From NCBI GenBank assembly GCA_023419655.1, contig JAEZXP010000039.1, forward strand, positions 1 to 33,488: a DNA stretch of 33,488 nt, in the 5' to 3' direction. Positions 22,613 to 30,960 of the stretch are shown one piece after another (positions within the stretch are counted from its first letter, which is position 1; each line of letters begins with the position of its first letter). Source of the stretch: Bacillota bacterium. Its GTDB lineage: Bacteria; Bacillota; Clostridia; Lachnospirales; Lachnospiraceae. Made by a program: the position numbers and the translations under genes. The notes beneath the pieces are model-generated. The model was not told where the DNA came from. It did not search any database and was given only the letters and a program-made list of their open reading frames with translations.

Positions 22613-24577
22613 TTATTCCTCTTCCTCAAACTCCAGATATGCCTTGTATATTCTATCCTTATTTGCAATAAAAAGTTCCACTATATCCGGGTCAAAATGC
22701 TTTCCTTTTCCCTCTTCAATTATACTTATGGATTCATCAAATAAGAACGCATCTTTATAAGGCCTGCGGCTTACCAATGCATCAAATACATCGGCAACTG
22801 CTACGATTCTTGCACTCAGAGGTATCTCCAATCCTTTTTTACCATAAGGATACCCGGACCCATCCCATTTTTCATGATGTCCTTCCGCAATCTCTATTCC
22901 TAATCCGAACAGGCCATGACCCTGCCTTTTTATATTCTGCTCTGCACATCTTAGCACCTCCGCACCATATTGGGCGTGTTTTTTCATTTCCTCATATTCT
23001 TCTTTCGTAAGCTTATCCGGTTTTTGAAGAATGCTGTCCGGAATGCCTACCTTACCGATATCATGGAGCGGGCTGTATCTCTCAAGATTGACGATATATT
23101 CCCAGGTGAGCTCATCTTCATACATATGATTCTCATGAAGTATCTCTGCTATTATCCGTGAATATGTCTTAATTCTGTCAAGATGCCTTCCTGTGTCCAA
23201 ATCCCTGGCCTCTGCCAGCTTGGCAAGAGCCATGATACTGCTGTATATAATATTGTCGATATATGTATTCTGATGAAAGCTAATCGCTATACTGTTTGCA
23301 AGCGTCTGCAAAAAGTTCAGATGTCCTTCATGGTATACATTCTTATGCATACTGGAGAAAAAGATGATACCCATCGGTTCACCATATATTTTTAACGGCA
23401 GGGTAATCGAAGCCCGAATCCCCGCCTCAAGAATGATTCGGTTATAGGCCTTTAGAGGCTTGTCCGAAGTATATTTCTCAAGGTCATTAATGATTCTTGA
23501 ATCCCCTGTCTGTATCAGCTCCTCGAGACTGGTTTCTTCTATGTCAAACGATAACCCCATCAGATTATTCGGCAGTCCTTCAACCAGACCATCCGATACA
23601 CCGTAAGAAGCCACCAGCCGGGTCTTGTCACTGTCTAACAAAGCAATTCCTATATAGTTATATGGAATTATTCTTGAAAAGGTTGCATTAATAAAGTCCA
23701 AAATTTCTGAAAACGAAAAGTTATTGTTCATATTCTGGATTAATGTAATTAGATTTTCTATCTTAAGAAATATATCTCCGATTTCATTTATCATCGGAGC
23801 AACCTTCTTCTTCGTCGGAAAACCGGGATTTACAGGCATCTCACTCAGTCCAATCTCAGACAACCCCTGATAGAGCTGATTAAACGGAAGAATAACAAAC
23901 TTTAGCAGGTGAAACAACGCAAATATAGTAACCGCACTTAAAAGTACGATTAAAATATGAAGCAGGTTTTCCATCCTTTTTGAGGTTTTAATGGATTCCC
24001 TGAGAATTATCTCCTGAAGCTGCTCACTGTGCTCAAGAAGTTCCATATTATGTTCAGCAATATACATTGCCGCCTCTGTCACCTCAGGGTCTATCTCCCG
24101 GGCCTCTTCAATAACAATAACCGCGTCCTCAAACCTTTCCCACAGTTCTTCGATATCTTGTATATGGGAAGCCGACTTATCTATAAAGCTGCTGATATTC
24201 AGCTTATAGGAATCCCATGTCAGGCTTCCGTTCTGGGTAGCCTCAAGGACTTCTGAAAACGACTGTCTGGAATCCTTAAGCTCATCTCTTATACCATCCA
24301 TACGGCTGCTGTCTTCACTAAGCTCCCTGCGGTAGCGGTTATTATCCGCTTTGTCGTTTAGCAGGAGCGTATACATTAAGCCGGCATCCTTACTCATTTT
24401 CTGCGTATACATTCTCTGCTTTCCATATAGATTTAAAATTATTTTATCCTCATAATCTCTTTTAGCCGCATATCTTTTCAAATAAACAAAGCTTATCAGA
24501 ATCAGCACAAAAGCGACGAGAATTATTGTTACTATTATTTTTACAGGCTTTAATGTAAGCTTATGATGTTTTTTCAA
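22613..24577 (-). CDS. membrane sensor with GAF and HD-GYP domains (c-di-GMP phosphodiesterase)
   Basis: Numbering uses the frame from 24586; subtract 3 for the chosen start. There is a membrane helix (16-36), an extracytoplasmic helical domain (44-200) starting LYGKQRMYTQKMSKDAG as in PilJ/NarX-type sensors, a second helix (208-228), a linker, a GAF domain (about 290-438), and HD-GYP (445-640) with HD at 508-509, GHHEKWDGSGYP (569-580) and VADVFDALVSRRPYKD. All metal and GYP residues look intact, so hydrolysis of cyclic di-GMP is likely (family knowledge). The start is taken as TTG at 24577, since AGGTGG lies 5 nt upstream; a GTG at 24586 has no site. It follows the beta-CASP gene by about 37 nt. 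Confidence 0.9.
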   Translation of the reverse strand: MKKHHKLTLKPVKIIVTIILVAFVLILISFVYLKRYAAKRDYEDKIILNLYGKQRMYTQKMSKDAGLMYTLLLNDKADNNRYRRELSEDSSRMDGIRDELKDSRQSFSEVLEATQNGSLTWDSYKLNISSFIDKSASHIQDIEELWERFEDAVIVIEEAREIDPEVTEAAMYIAEHNMELLEHSEQLQEIILRESIKTSKRMENLLHILIVLLSAVTIFALFHLLKFVILPFNQLYQGLSEIGLSEMPVNPGFPTKKKVAPMINEIGDIFLKIENLITLIQNMNNNFSFSEILDFINATFSRIIPYNYIGIALLDSDKTRLVASYGVSDGLVEGLPNNLMGLSFDIEETSLEELIQTGDSRIINDLEKYTSDKPLKAYNRIILEAGIRASITLPLKIYGEPMGIIFFSSMHKNVYHEGHLNFLQTLANSIAISFHQNTYIDNIIYSSIMALAKLAEARDLDTGRHLDRIKTYSRIIAEILHENHMYEDELTWEYIVNLERYSPLHDIGKVGIPDSILQKPDKLTKEEYEEMKKHAQYGAEVLRCAEQNIKRQGHGLFGLGIEIAEGHHEKWDGSGYPYGKKGLEIPLSARIVAVADVFDALVSRRPYKDAFLFDESISIIEEGKGKHFDPDIVELFIANKDRIYKAYLEFEEEE

Positions 24578-24614
24578 GTTAACCACCTATGCTGTGTTAT
24601 TTTAGATGTTGCTA

Positions 24615-26213
24615 TTATCTGTCCCATTTGTCACATAATGAATTGATTTGGCTCGTGAATTTGGCCAAATCCTTATTGGCACCGCCCTTGTTGCGCTGAA
24701 TAACAACCAGAAGTCTTTTCCCTGCATTAACAAGTCTTTCAAACACTGAATCCGCTTTTCCTTTATCTTCTTTTCTTTCCGCAGGAATCCGCATGCCTTC
24801 CACAACGATTTCATTTTTAAGAAGGTCCACTACCGTACCGCTATATGGAGCATATGCTTTATGTCCAAGCTCATCTCTTATATACCCGGTAAACATCTCG
24901 CATATTTGGTCATCCCCATGTACCACGAATACCCTTTCGGGCTTACTCTTAAATGCACCCAGCCATCGAAGCAGACCGTCTCTGTCCGCGTGGCCGCTGA
25001 CTCCTTGCAGACGGCGGATATGGGCCTTGACTGTTATTGTCTCTCCAAAAAGCTTAACCTCCGGTGCACCGTCCAGTATTATTCTGCCCAGGCTTCCCTC
25101 TGCCTGATATCCAACAAAAAGAATTGTGCTGTTCTCCCGCCAAAGATTATGCTTAAGATGATGCCGTATCCTTCCCGCATCACACATTCCTGCCGCAGAT
25201 ATAATTATCTTAGGCTCATCGATATAATTGATTGCCTTGGATTCATCTGAGGTTATCGCCGTTGTTAATCCCGGGAATTTTATAGGATTAATACCTGCGT
25301 TGATTAGCTCCATTGCTTCCTTATCAAAATATCCGAATATATTCTTCTCATAAATATGGGTAGCCTCAATCGCCATCGGGCTATCCACATAGACCTTAAA
25401 ATTGTCATGCCCTTTTACCAGTCTGTCCTCTTTTATTTTTCGGATATAATACAGCAAAACCTGAGTCCTTCCTATCGCAAAAGACGGTATAACCAGGTTT
25501 CCGCCCCGGTCGAAGGTCTCCTGTATAACCTGTGTTAATTCACTGACATAATCAGGAGGAGTATCATGATTCCTGTCACCATAAGTGGATTCCATCACAA
25601 CATAATCTGCCTCTTCGATATACTGGGGATTATTAATAAGGGGCTGATTGATATTGCCTATATCGCCGGAAAATACTATTTTCTTCGTTACCCCTTCCTC
25701 TGTAATCCATATCTCAATACTGGCAGAGCCCAGGAGATGCCCAACATCCGTAAAGCGCATCTCTATTCCGTCATACAATACATATCTTTCATTATATCCA
25801 TGGGATACAAACATGCGGATAGTCCCCAGTGCATCCTCCATATTATAGATTGGTATATAATCTTTTCCACCGGAGCGTTTTCCCTTTCTGTTTCGCCACT
25901 CCGCTTCTGCCATCTGTATATGGGCACTGTCACGAAGCATAATATCGCAAAGAGCACTGGTTGCACCTGTTGCATGAATCGCCCCCCTAAAGCCCTGGCT
26001 ATAGAGCATGGGCAATCTGCCGGAATGGTCGATATGGGCATGGGTCAGTAATACTGCATCTACCGAAGCCGCAGGTATCGGCAGCTCCTGATTTTCAAAC
26101 GCATCCCTTCCCTGCTCCATACCGCAGTCGATAAGAATATTCTTTCCACATGCCTCCAGATAAAAGCAGCTTCCTGTTACCTCATGAGTAGCTCCTAAGA
26201 ATGTTAACCGCAT
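24615..26213 (-). CDS. metallo-beta-lactamase/beta-CASP RNase-type protein
   Basis: The 532-residue cytoplasmic protein has the CPSF73/Ysh1-like bacterial layout: THAHIDHSG (His58, His60, Asp62, His63), DVGHLLGSASIEIW, FSGDIGN and MESTYGDRNH, then the beta-CASP motifs IPSFAIGRTQVLLYYI, SAAGMCDAGRIRHHL and VVHGD. A charged C-terminal tail of about 70 residues (from about 465) is extra and may bind RNA. Related bacterial proteins are RNA endonucleases or exonucleases. AAGGAGGTAATTGA precedes the ATG. It follows the AlkD-like gene by 36 nt, apparently in the same transcript. The physiological RNA target is unknown. Confidence 0.9.
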   Translation of the reverse strand: MRLTFLGATHEVTGSCFYLEACGKNILIDCGMEQGRDAFENQELPIPAASVDAVLLTHAHIDHSGRLPMLYSQGFRGAIHATGATSALCDIMLRDSAHIQMAEAEWRNRKGKRSGGKDYIPIYNMEDALGTIRMFVSHGYNERYVLYDGIEMRFTDVGHLLGSASIEIWITEEGVTKKIVFSGDIGNINQPLINNPQYIEEADYVVMESTYGDRNHDTPPDYVSELTQVIQETFDRGGNLVIPSFAIGRTQVLLYYIRKIKEDRLVKGHDNFKVYVDSPMAIEATHIYEKNIFGYFDKEAMELINAGINPIKFPGLTTAITSDESKAINYIDEPKIIISAAGMCDAGRIRHHLKHNLWRENSTILFVGYQAEGSLGRIILDGAPEVKLFGETITVKAHIRRLQGVSGHADRDGLLRWLGAFKSKPERVFVVHGDDQICEMFTGYIRDELGHKAYAPYSGTVVDLLKNEIVVEGMRIPAERKEDKGKADSVFERLVNAGKRLLVVIQRNKGGANKDLAKFTSQINSLCDKWDR

Positions 26214-26249
26214 TCAATTACCTCCTTCGTGCTATAATAATTTGTAATT

Positions 26250-26945
26250 TTATTTTAACTGCCTTCTTAGTTTCTTTACCTTTTCCTTCGTTTCCTTATC
26301 TACCCTGAATGATTCTATAATTTTTTGTATTCCCTTATTATGTGTAAAATCATCCAGCTCGTTTTCCTTCATATATTCCAAAGTAATATCAGGAAGAGCA
26401 ACAAAGTATATGGATACCGCCCATGCAATTGCCATCTTTACATAGTACCCCTCATGCTTTATCCTGTCAAAATGAGAGAATACACCAGGAGCATAGGTAG
26501 AATCCACATAATAATTAAGAATCATTACCACCGCAAAACGAATCTCATACTCCCTGTCAGAGTAAAGATAGGTCTGAATAAATTCCCATACTTTTTCTTT
26601 ATATAATTTTGCAATTTTTAAGCTGTTACAGAAGCTGTCACATACGGACCAGTTATCAATCAAAGGGATAAAATCCTTTACCAGCACCAGCACCTCTTCT
26701 ATATCAGCCTTGATACAGCCAATCACCATTCCCTGGAGCATAACCTCTTCAAAGGTATCGGCCGTTGCTTCATTCATATATTTTCTATAATCTTCCTTCG
26801 CGATAGCTTTTGCCAGCTTTCTCAAATCCGGAAGCCGGACCCCGAGGATATTCTCCTTCCCCGGTATCAGCGACGAAGAGAATCTTCTGTATTCCTCATC
26901 GGCAAGCTTATTTAGTTGCTCCCTGATTGATATCCCCATTGTCAA
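26250..26945 (-). CDS. AlkD-like DNA alkylation repair protein
   Basis: About 231 residues, all-helical and HEAT-repeat-like: RFSSSLIPGKENILGVRLPDLRKLAK near the N-terminus, NWSVCDSFCNSLK in the middle and YVKMAIAWAVSIYFVALPD later are typical of the DNA alkylation repair family, which removes alkylated bases or binds damaged DNA. The frame is open to 26975. TTG at 26945 is preferred because AGAGGG sits 7 nt upstream; the next candidate is ATG at 26939. A CRP/FNR-type palindrome lies about 20 nt before the start. It appears to head a transcript continuing through the beta-CASP, HD-GYP and YccF genes. Glycosylase activity has not been shown for all members. Confidence 0.87.
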   Translation of the reverse strand: MTMGISIREQLNKLADEEYRRFSSSLIPGKENILGVRLPDLRKLAKAIAKEDYRKYMNEATADTFEEVMLQGMVIGCIKADIEEVLVLVKDFIPLIDNWSVCDSFCNSLKIAKLYKEKVWEFIQTYLYSDREYEIRFAVVMILNYYVDSTYAPGVFSHFDRIKHEGYYVKMAIAWAVSIYFVALPDITLEYMKENELDDFTHNKGIQKIIESFRVDKETKEKVKKLRRQLK

Positions 26946-26964
26946 TAACCATCCCTCTCCTCTG

Positions 26965-26980
26965 TGTGAATTCATTCACA
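26965..26980. promoter_or_regulatory. CRP/FNR-type palindrome before alkD-like gene
   Basis: TGTGAATTCATTCACA is an exact TGTGA-N6-TCACA, and the symmetry extends one base on each side. It lies between the Crp/Fnr-type regulator gene and the AlkD-like gene, too close to the start codon for classical activation. It could be an operator for repression, or as RNA a small hairpin just before the ribosome site. Confidence 0.55.
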
Positions 26981-27012
26981 CTTTGCCTGCAAACTTTGGG
27001 TCATAGATGTAA

Positions 27013-27687
27013 TTAATACAATGTAAGCTGCTCCAGCTTCTTTCTATCTTTTAAATGAATTGTTCCCCTGTTAAGAGACACCATTCCTTCGTTTTGAAAA
27101 TATTTTAGCATCCGGGTCACAACCTCTCTTGCCGAGCCCAGATGATTTGCAATCTTCTCATGGGTAATGTCTATCCTATCCGTTTCCTCTATATTCGACT
27201 GCTCAAGTAAAAATATTGCCAGTCTTTTATCCAATGTCATAAACAAGGCCTGCTCCATAATCCACATAACCTCTGAAAAGCGGGACGCCATAAGTTCGTT
27301 TGTAAAAGCCTGAATTGCCAGGGATGTTCTGGAAAGCTTATCAAATACAGGTGTAGGGATAAGATAAGCTACTGTCCCCTTCTCTGCCTCAATAAATATA
27401 TCAAAGCTGATATTCTTCATAAGACAGGAGGCAGAAAAAATACATATATCTCTTTCAAACAAACGATAAAGCGTTATCTCCTTACCATTTTCGGAAACAA
27501 TATAGGCTCGTACCTGTCCGCTTTCAATAAGAAAAAGACCGGAGCAATTCTCTGAGCCGCTGTGCATCGCTTCTCCCTGGTTGAATTTTTTCTTTATTAT
27601 CGATTGGCTTAGTAAGGTCTGCTGTTCTTCTGTAAGGTCCTTCCAAAACTTTAAGGTTTCCTGATAATATGAATTCTTTACATCCAT
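27013..27687 (-). CDS. Crp/Fnr-family transcriptional regulator
   Basis: The 224-residue protein has an effector domain (about 20-140: GLFLIESGQVRAYIVSENGK, ITLYRLFERDICIF), a dimer helix (about 140-165) and a C-terminal winged helix (about 172-212: ITHEKIANHLGSAREVVTRM, then GMVSLNRGTIHL). The cAMP-binding signature of E. coli CRP is not obvious. Cys48, Cys82 and Cys88 are present but do not form the N-terminal FNR iron-sulfur pattern, so the signal is unclear; redox or haem are possibilities. GGGAGGG lies before the ATG. Desulfoferrodoxin and thioredoxin genes lie just upstream, and two TGTGA-type palindromes flank the group, suggesting it controls them. Confidence 0.88.
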   Translation of the reverse strand: MDVKNSYYQETLKFWKDLTEEQQTLLSQSIIKKKFNQGEAMHSGSENCSGLFLIESGQVRAYIVSENGKEITLYRLFERDICIFSASCLMKNISFDIFIEAEKGTVAYLIPTPVFDKLSRTSLAIQAFTNELMASRFSEVMWIMEQALFMTLDKRLAIFLLEQSNIEETDRIDITHEKIANHLGSAREVVTRMLKYFQNEGMVSLNRGTIHLKDRKKLEQLTLY

Positions 27688-27755
27688 GACATAACCCTCC
27701 CAAATATAGGATAAACTTTCGCAGCCAATAACGGAAGGTTTAACCTCCTCTACAC

Positions 27756-27784
27756 ATTATACTTTACATTACCATTAAAATCCA
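27756..27784 (-). promoter_or_regulatory. probable promoter of the Crp/Fnr-type gene
   Basis: A perfect TATAAT (27756-27761, minus strand) is preceded at 17 nt by TGGATT, a weak -35. The start site would be near 27749, about 62 nt before the regulator ATG. It lies downstream of the desulfoferrodoxin terminator, so the regulator has its own transcript. Confidence 0.5.
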
Positions 27785-27795
27785 CAGAAATACGC

Positions 27796-27855
27796 AAAAA
27801 AGGACAACCCTCAAATATACCTGTGTATATGGGTATATTTGAGGACCGTCCTTTT
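27796..27855 (-). terminator. strong terminator after desulfoferrodoxin gene
   Basis: On the minus strand AAAAGGAC...GTCCTTTTTT encloses an inner stem (CCTCAAATATACC / GGTATATTTGAGG), more than 20 paired bases with a 2-nt internal loop, and ends in T6. It lies 12 nt after the stop codon at 27868. Confidence 0.9.
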
Positions 27856-27867
27856 CGTCATGTATAT

Positions 27868-28257
27868 TTACTTTGTTATCTCTTTTTTCCATAGACCATG
27901 AAGATTGCAGTACTCATAAACAGCGATTACTTCATCGTCATCTAACGCAAATACGGCTTTTGGTTCTTCTCCCGGCTTTAGGTCCCTTCTTTGACCGCCA
28001 TTCTTGGTATGGAGATAAATCCACATAATATAGTGCTTTTCTTCCATGGGATGAAGGACCTCTCCGACATCAACCTGAACAATATTTCCGACTACAGATA
28101 CGCTGGGTACATGCTTTTCCTTTGCTGCATCAACTGTATTTGCAACAATTTCCTCCATCTCTTCTCCACAGCATACAACCGGTACTCCTGCATCGTAGAG
28201 CTTTTCAATGATATTTCCACAATGCCTGCATCTAAAAAACTTTGGTTCCTTATGCAA
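27868..28257 (-). CDS. dfx: desulfoferrodoxin (two-iron superoxide reductase)
   Basis: The 129-residue protein has both iron sites. The rubredoxin-like N-terminal site is Cys10, Cys13, Cys29 and Cys30 (CRHC and VVCCGEE). The catalytic site is His49 (EKHVP), His69 (HPMEEKHY), His75, Cys117 and His120 (YCNLHGLW). Glu47 next to EKHVP is the usual active-site glutamate. Such proteins reduce superoxide to peroxide in anaerobes. The start is TTG, with AGGAG about 8 nt upstream. It has its own promoter and terminator. Neighbouring thioredoxin and a Crp/Fnr regulator suggest a redox-defence cluster. Confidence 0.95.
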   Translation of the reverse strand: MHKEPKFFRCRHCGNIIEKLYDAGVPVVCCGEEMEEIVANTVDAAKEKHVPSVSVVGNIVQVDVGEVLHPMEEKHYIMWIYLHTKNGGQRRDLKPGEEPKAVFALDDDEVIAVYEYCNLHGLWKKEITK

Positions 28258-28319
28258 ATCCTTCTCTCCTTTCTGTAAAGTCCCCCTAAAGGTTTATCAA
28301 TATTTAATCTATCAAATAT

Positions 28320-28348
28320 AGTATAACCTGACAGGATATATCCGTCAA
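28320..28348 (-). promoter_or_regulatory. sigma-A-type promoter of desulfoferrodoxin gene
   Basis: Minus strand TTGACG (28343-28348), 17-nt spacer, TATACT (28320-28325). The spacer contains GGATATATCC, a perfect 10-bp palindrome, next to CCTGTCAGG; either could be an operator. The start site would be near 28313. Confidence 0.75.
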
Positions 28349-28370
28349 TTCATAAGATTTATCTTTCGAA

Positions 28371-28682
28371 CTATACCTGGAGCATTTTTAAAATATCATT
28401 TTTTGGCCGTACGCCTACCGCTGTGGCAGAAACCTTGCCTTCCTTCAAAACCATAAGGGTCGGAATGCTCATAACACTAAATTGTGATGCCAGCTCACTT
28501 TCTTCATCTACATTGACTTTACCTACCTTAACACCTTCCGTCTCTTTTGCTATTTCCTCTATTGTGGGCGATACCATTCGGCAGGGTCCGCACCAGGATG
28601 CCCAGAAATCCAGTAAAACCGGTTCTTTTGAATTTAATACCTCTTCCTCGAAGTTATGTTTTGTTATTTTAATAGAAGCCAT
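28371..28682 (-). CDS. trxA: thioredoxin
   Basis: The 103-residue protein has LLDFWASWCGPCRMVSPTIEEIA with redox Cys31 and Cys34, and the cis-proline SIPT before LMVLKEGK. Length and motifs are those of ordinary cytoplasmic thioredoxin, the disulfide reductase of the cell. AAGGAGGAAATAAC precedes the ATG. No terminator separates it from the desulfoferrodoxin gene, so read-through is possible. The promoter has a CRP/FNR-type palindrome at the activating position. Confidence 0.96.
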   Translation of the reverse strand: MASIKITKHNFEEEVLNSKEPVLLDFWASWCGPCRMVSPTIEEIAKETEGVKVGKVNVDEESELASQFSVMSIPTLMVLKEGKVSATAVGVRPKNDILKMLQV

Positions 28683-28724
28683 GTTATTTCCTCCTTTATT
28701 TATTCATATTTATGTACTGAGCTT

Positions 28725-28730
28725 ACTATA
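28725..28730 (-). promoter_or_regulatory. -10 element of trxA promoter, no good -35
   Basis: Minus strand TATAGT preceded by TGG (extended -10). At 16-18 nt upstream there is no recognisable -35, as expected for an activator-dependent promoter. Start site near 28718. Confidence 0.5.
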
Positions 28731-28751
28731 CCATCATACATCAAAAGCTTC

Positions 28752-28766
28752 TGTGATGTTATCACA
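28752..28766. promoter_or_regulatory. CRP/FNR-type palindrome at about -41 of trxA
   Basis: TGTGATGTTATCACA has perfect 6-bp arms (TGTGAT/ATCACA) around 3 nt. Its centre (28759) is about 41 nt upstream of the start site predicted from the -10, the class II activation position for CRP and FNR. The arm spacing is one base shorter than TGTGA-N6-TCACA. It also lies 179 nt upstream of the divergent oxidoreductase gene. Confidence 0.5.
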
Positions 28767-28937
28767 TTTTTATATTATTTTATAAATAACAATGAAATAT
28801 ATAACAGGAAACAGGCTGTCAAATTATGTACAATCTATATTCGTTATGTAGATTTAGAGCGAGGGCTTGTCTCTTTTTGTTATATTCTGACGGTACATTA
28901 AATATATTTAACTGTAGTATATTTATGAGGTAGAAGA

Positions 28938-30635
28938 ATGCAGACTCCCTTAAATCAGATTCATAGTCCCACCGATGAAGAAAGGCACGAAATGCTGATG
29001 GAAGCCTTAGAGCTTGATAACAGACCTGAAGATTATGAATTCATTATTAAATATTTAAGTCCGCCGCCTGACATTACAAATTATGCTAAGCCGGGCGGGC
29101 TCAAAGATAAAAAAAAATGTATTATAGGCGGAGGACTTGCCGGTCTGGCTGCAGCCTTTGAGCTTAGAAAGCTGGGTGCCAATATAACAATACTCGAAGC
29201 CTCCGATAATCGAATCGGAGGAAGAGTTTATACTTATTATTTTGATACGGAAGGAAACTATTATGGAGAATTCGGGGCTGCAAGAGTTCCCGCATCGCAT
29301 GAAACGAGCTGGCATTACATCAATATGTTTGGATTAAATATGATATCATTGGCAAACACTAACAATAACAACTTCCTGTATGTCCACAATACCCGGCTGC
29401 GTGTCACCGATTCAATAGAGAAATATCTGTATCCCTTATATCCATTGACCCCGCAGGAAAAGGCCACCTCTTGGATTGATTTAAGCCATTACGCCATAAA
29501 TTATTCCTTTCTGGCATTGCCTCCGGAAATTCGTTCTGAACTTATCCGCATCCTGCCCTTTTACTCGTCTGACATTCTGACTCTTATGAATATGAGTACA
29601 CGGCAAAACTTTGAAAAGCTGGGACTGAGTCAAGGATTCATTCAATTAATATCCGGGTTAAGACCTTCTATCGGCAGCTTTCTGCATCATAGCTACGATG
29701 AGCTTGCCGGGCTGGAATATACCCTGGATAACAGGCTGACATACACGATGCCGGGTGGCTTTTACTTACTTCCATCTGCATTTTATAATTCATTCTTAAC
29801 AGAATATCCTGCGGCATATCATTCGATTGACAAAAATCTGCTGGGTCATGTACATATGAAGCTGGGGCACCTTGTTACAGGTATCTATCAATCCAATTAT
29901 CAGAATAAAATCGTTATCAAATATAAAAACAAGACGGATACTACCGAAGGTGCAGAGATTTTTGACTACTGTATCTGCGCGATACCCTTCTCTTCTCTTA
30001 GAGCTGTTGAAATAAAGCCCCGCTTAAGCGACACAAAGATGCAGGCCATTATGGAGCTTAATTATGCCGATGCCCAAAAGACTTTATTTTTATGTAACCG
30101 CAGATTCTGGGAAAGAAATACCGATTACGGAAGAATAATAGGCGGAACGTCACTCACGGACCTTCCTATACAAACAATTATCTATCCTATCCTACGTAAC
30201 GAAAACTTATATAATTGGAACAGCTTATCGGATGAACCTGGCGTATTAACGGCTTCCTATAGCTTAGGTCAGGATGCCGCAAGAGTAGCCGGCAGACAAG
30301 AGCCAAACTCCTATCTTTTAATAAAAAGATGCGTTGAAGAGGTTCATGGACTTCCGAGAGGTTTTCTAAATACACTGGTGGAGGAAAATCATACTGTACA
30401 TTGGGATAACGAAAGCTATTTTACAGGTGCCTTTGCCAATTGCCTTCCCAGTCAGAAACCTCTTTTTTTATATGATATGCAAAGACCTGAATACAATAAT
30501 CGTTTATTCTTTGCCGGGGAACATGTTTCTTCAAAACACGGATGGATGCAGGGTTCGCTGTATAGCGGTAAAGCTGCGGCCAATGCACTCGCTGAAAGTG
30601 TCACAACCTCTAATAATTATGGATACAAAACTTAA
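28938..30635 (+). CDS. FAD-dependent amine-oxidase-family protein
   Basis: The 565-residue protein has an N-terminal extension of about 57 residues, then the dinucleotide-binding fold KKCIIGGGLAGLAAAFELRK (Gly64-Gly66-Gly69 region) with ILEASDNRIGGRVYTY supplying the ribose-binding Glu87 and the GGR motif of flavin monoamine oxidases. TMPGGFYLLPSAF and the C-terminal RLFFAGEHVSSKHGWMQGSL (FAD contact) follow. No signal peptide is evident. L-amino-acid oxidases and tryptophan 2-monooxygenases share this layout; the substrate cannot be read, and oxygen use would be odd in an anaerobe. GAGGTAGAAGA precedes the ATG. It is divergent from trxA with a 255-nt gap and no clear promoter of its own. Confidence 0.85.
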   Translation: MQTPLNQIHSPTDEERHEMLMEALELDNRPEDYEFIIKYLSPPPDITNYAKPGGLKDKKKCIIGGGLAGLAAAFELRKLGANITILEASDNRIGGRVYTYYFDTEGNYYGEFGAARVPASHETSWHYINMFGLNMISLANTNNNNFLYVHNTRLRVTDSIEKYLYPLYPLTPQEKATSWIDLSHYAINYSFLALPPEIRSELIRILPFYSSDILTLMNMSTRQNFEKLGLSQGFIQLISGLRPSIGSFLHHSYDELAGLEYTLDNRLTYTMPGGFYLLPSAFYNSFLTEYPAAYHSIDKNLLGHVHMKLGHLVTGIYQSNYQNKIVIKYKNKTDTTEGAEIFDYCICAIPFSSLRAVEIKPRLSDTKMQAIMELNYADAQKTLFLCNRRFWERNTDYGRIIGGTSLTDLPIQTIIYPILRNENLYNWNSLSDEPGVLTASYSLGQDAARVAGRQEPNSYLLIKRCVEEVHGLPRGFLNTLVEENHTVHWDNESYFTGAFANCLPSQKPLFLYDMQRPEYNNRLFFAGEHVSSKHGWMQGSLYSGKAAANALAESVTTSNNYGYKT

Positions 30636-30640
30636 TCTTA

Positions 30641-30900
30641 CCGTTTAAATGCATCCAGATTGATAAAGTGTACCGTGCTGAAAAGCTCAAAAAGGCCGGT
30701 TGAGAGAATTCGTCCAATGTGATATTGATATCATTGGTTCCGACTCGTTTATTGCGAAATAGAACTCTACTAATTGTAAAACTAGTGTCGCATTTTTGAT
30801 TCTGAAAAATGTTGTAGGTGGAACTATCGAGATGCCTGGTGATATCATATGGATGGAAGTTTAAGAAAGTGGTGAAGCCAATGGTAAAATAGTTAAATGA
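30641..30900 (+). pseudogene. decayed fragment resembling histidyl-tRNA synthetase
   Basis: The stretch encodes KVYRAEKLKKAG and then, after a one-base frame shift near 30700, REFVQCDIDIIGSDS, which matches the class II motif 2 region of HisRS (KVYR....REFYQCDxDIIG). A TAG at 30760, and further stops at 30862 and 30898, interrupt the frame. Beyond the first stop the same frame reads VAFLILKNVVGGTIEMPGD, which I cannot assign. There is no start codon, ribosome site or full domain, so it is a remnant. Apart from this I see nothing in the 325-nt gap. Confidence 0.5.
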
Positions 30901-30960
30901 TTCTCTAAATACTCTACACATATTATATGACAAAATTATATATTAAAAGGAGGTTCCAAA

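Noticed and set aside
26965..26980. Terminator of the Crp/Fnr-type gene
   Set aside because: The stem is short with a tight loop and no T run follows; the exact TGTGA-N6-TCACA fits a protein site better.
28656..28901. 81-codon rightward frame across the trxA promoter
   Set aside because: It starts inside trxA antisense and covers the promoter; no coding character.
30610..30933. 107-codon leftward frame
   Set aside because: No ribosome site or family signal; the opposite strand carries the HisRS-like remnant and the end of the oxidoreductase gene.
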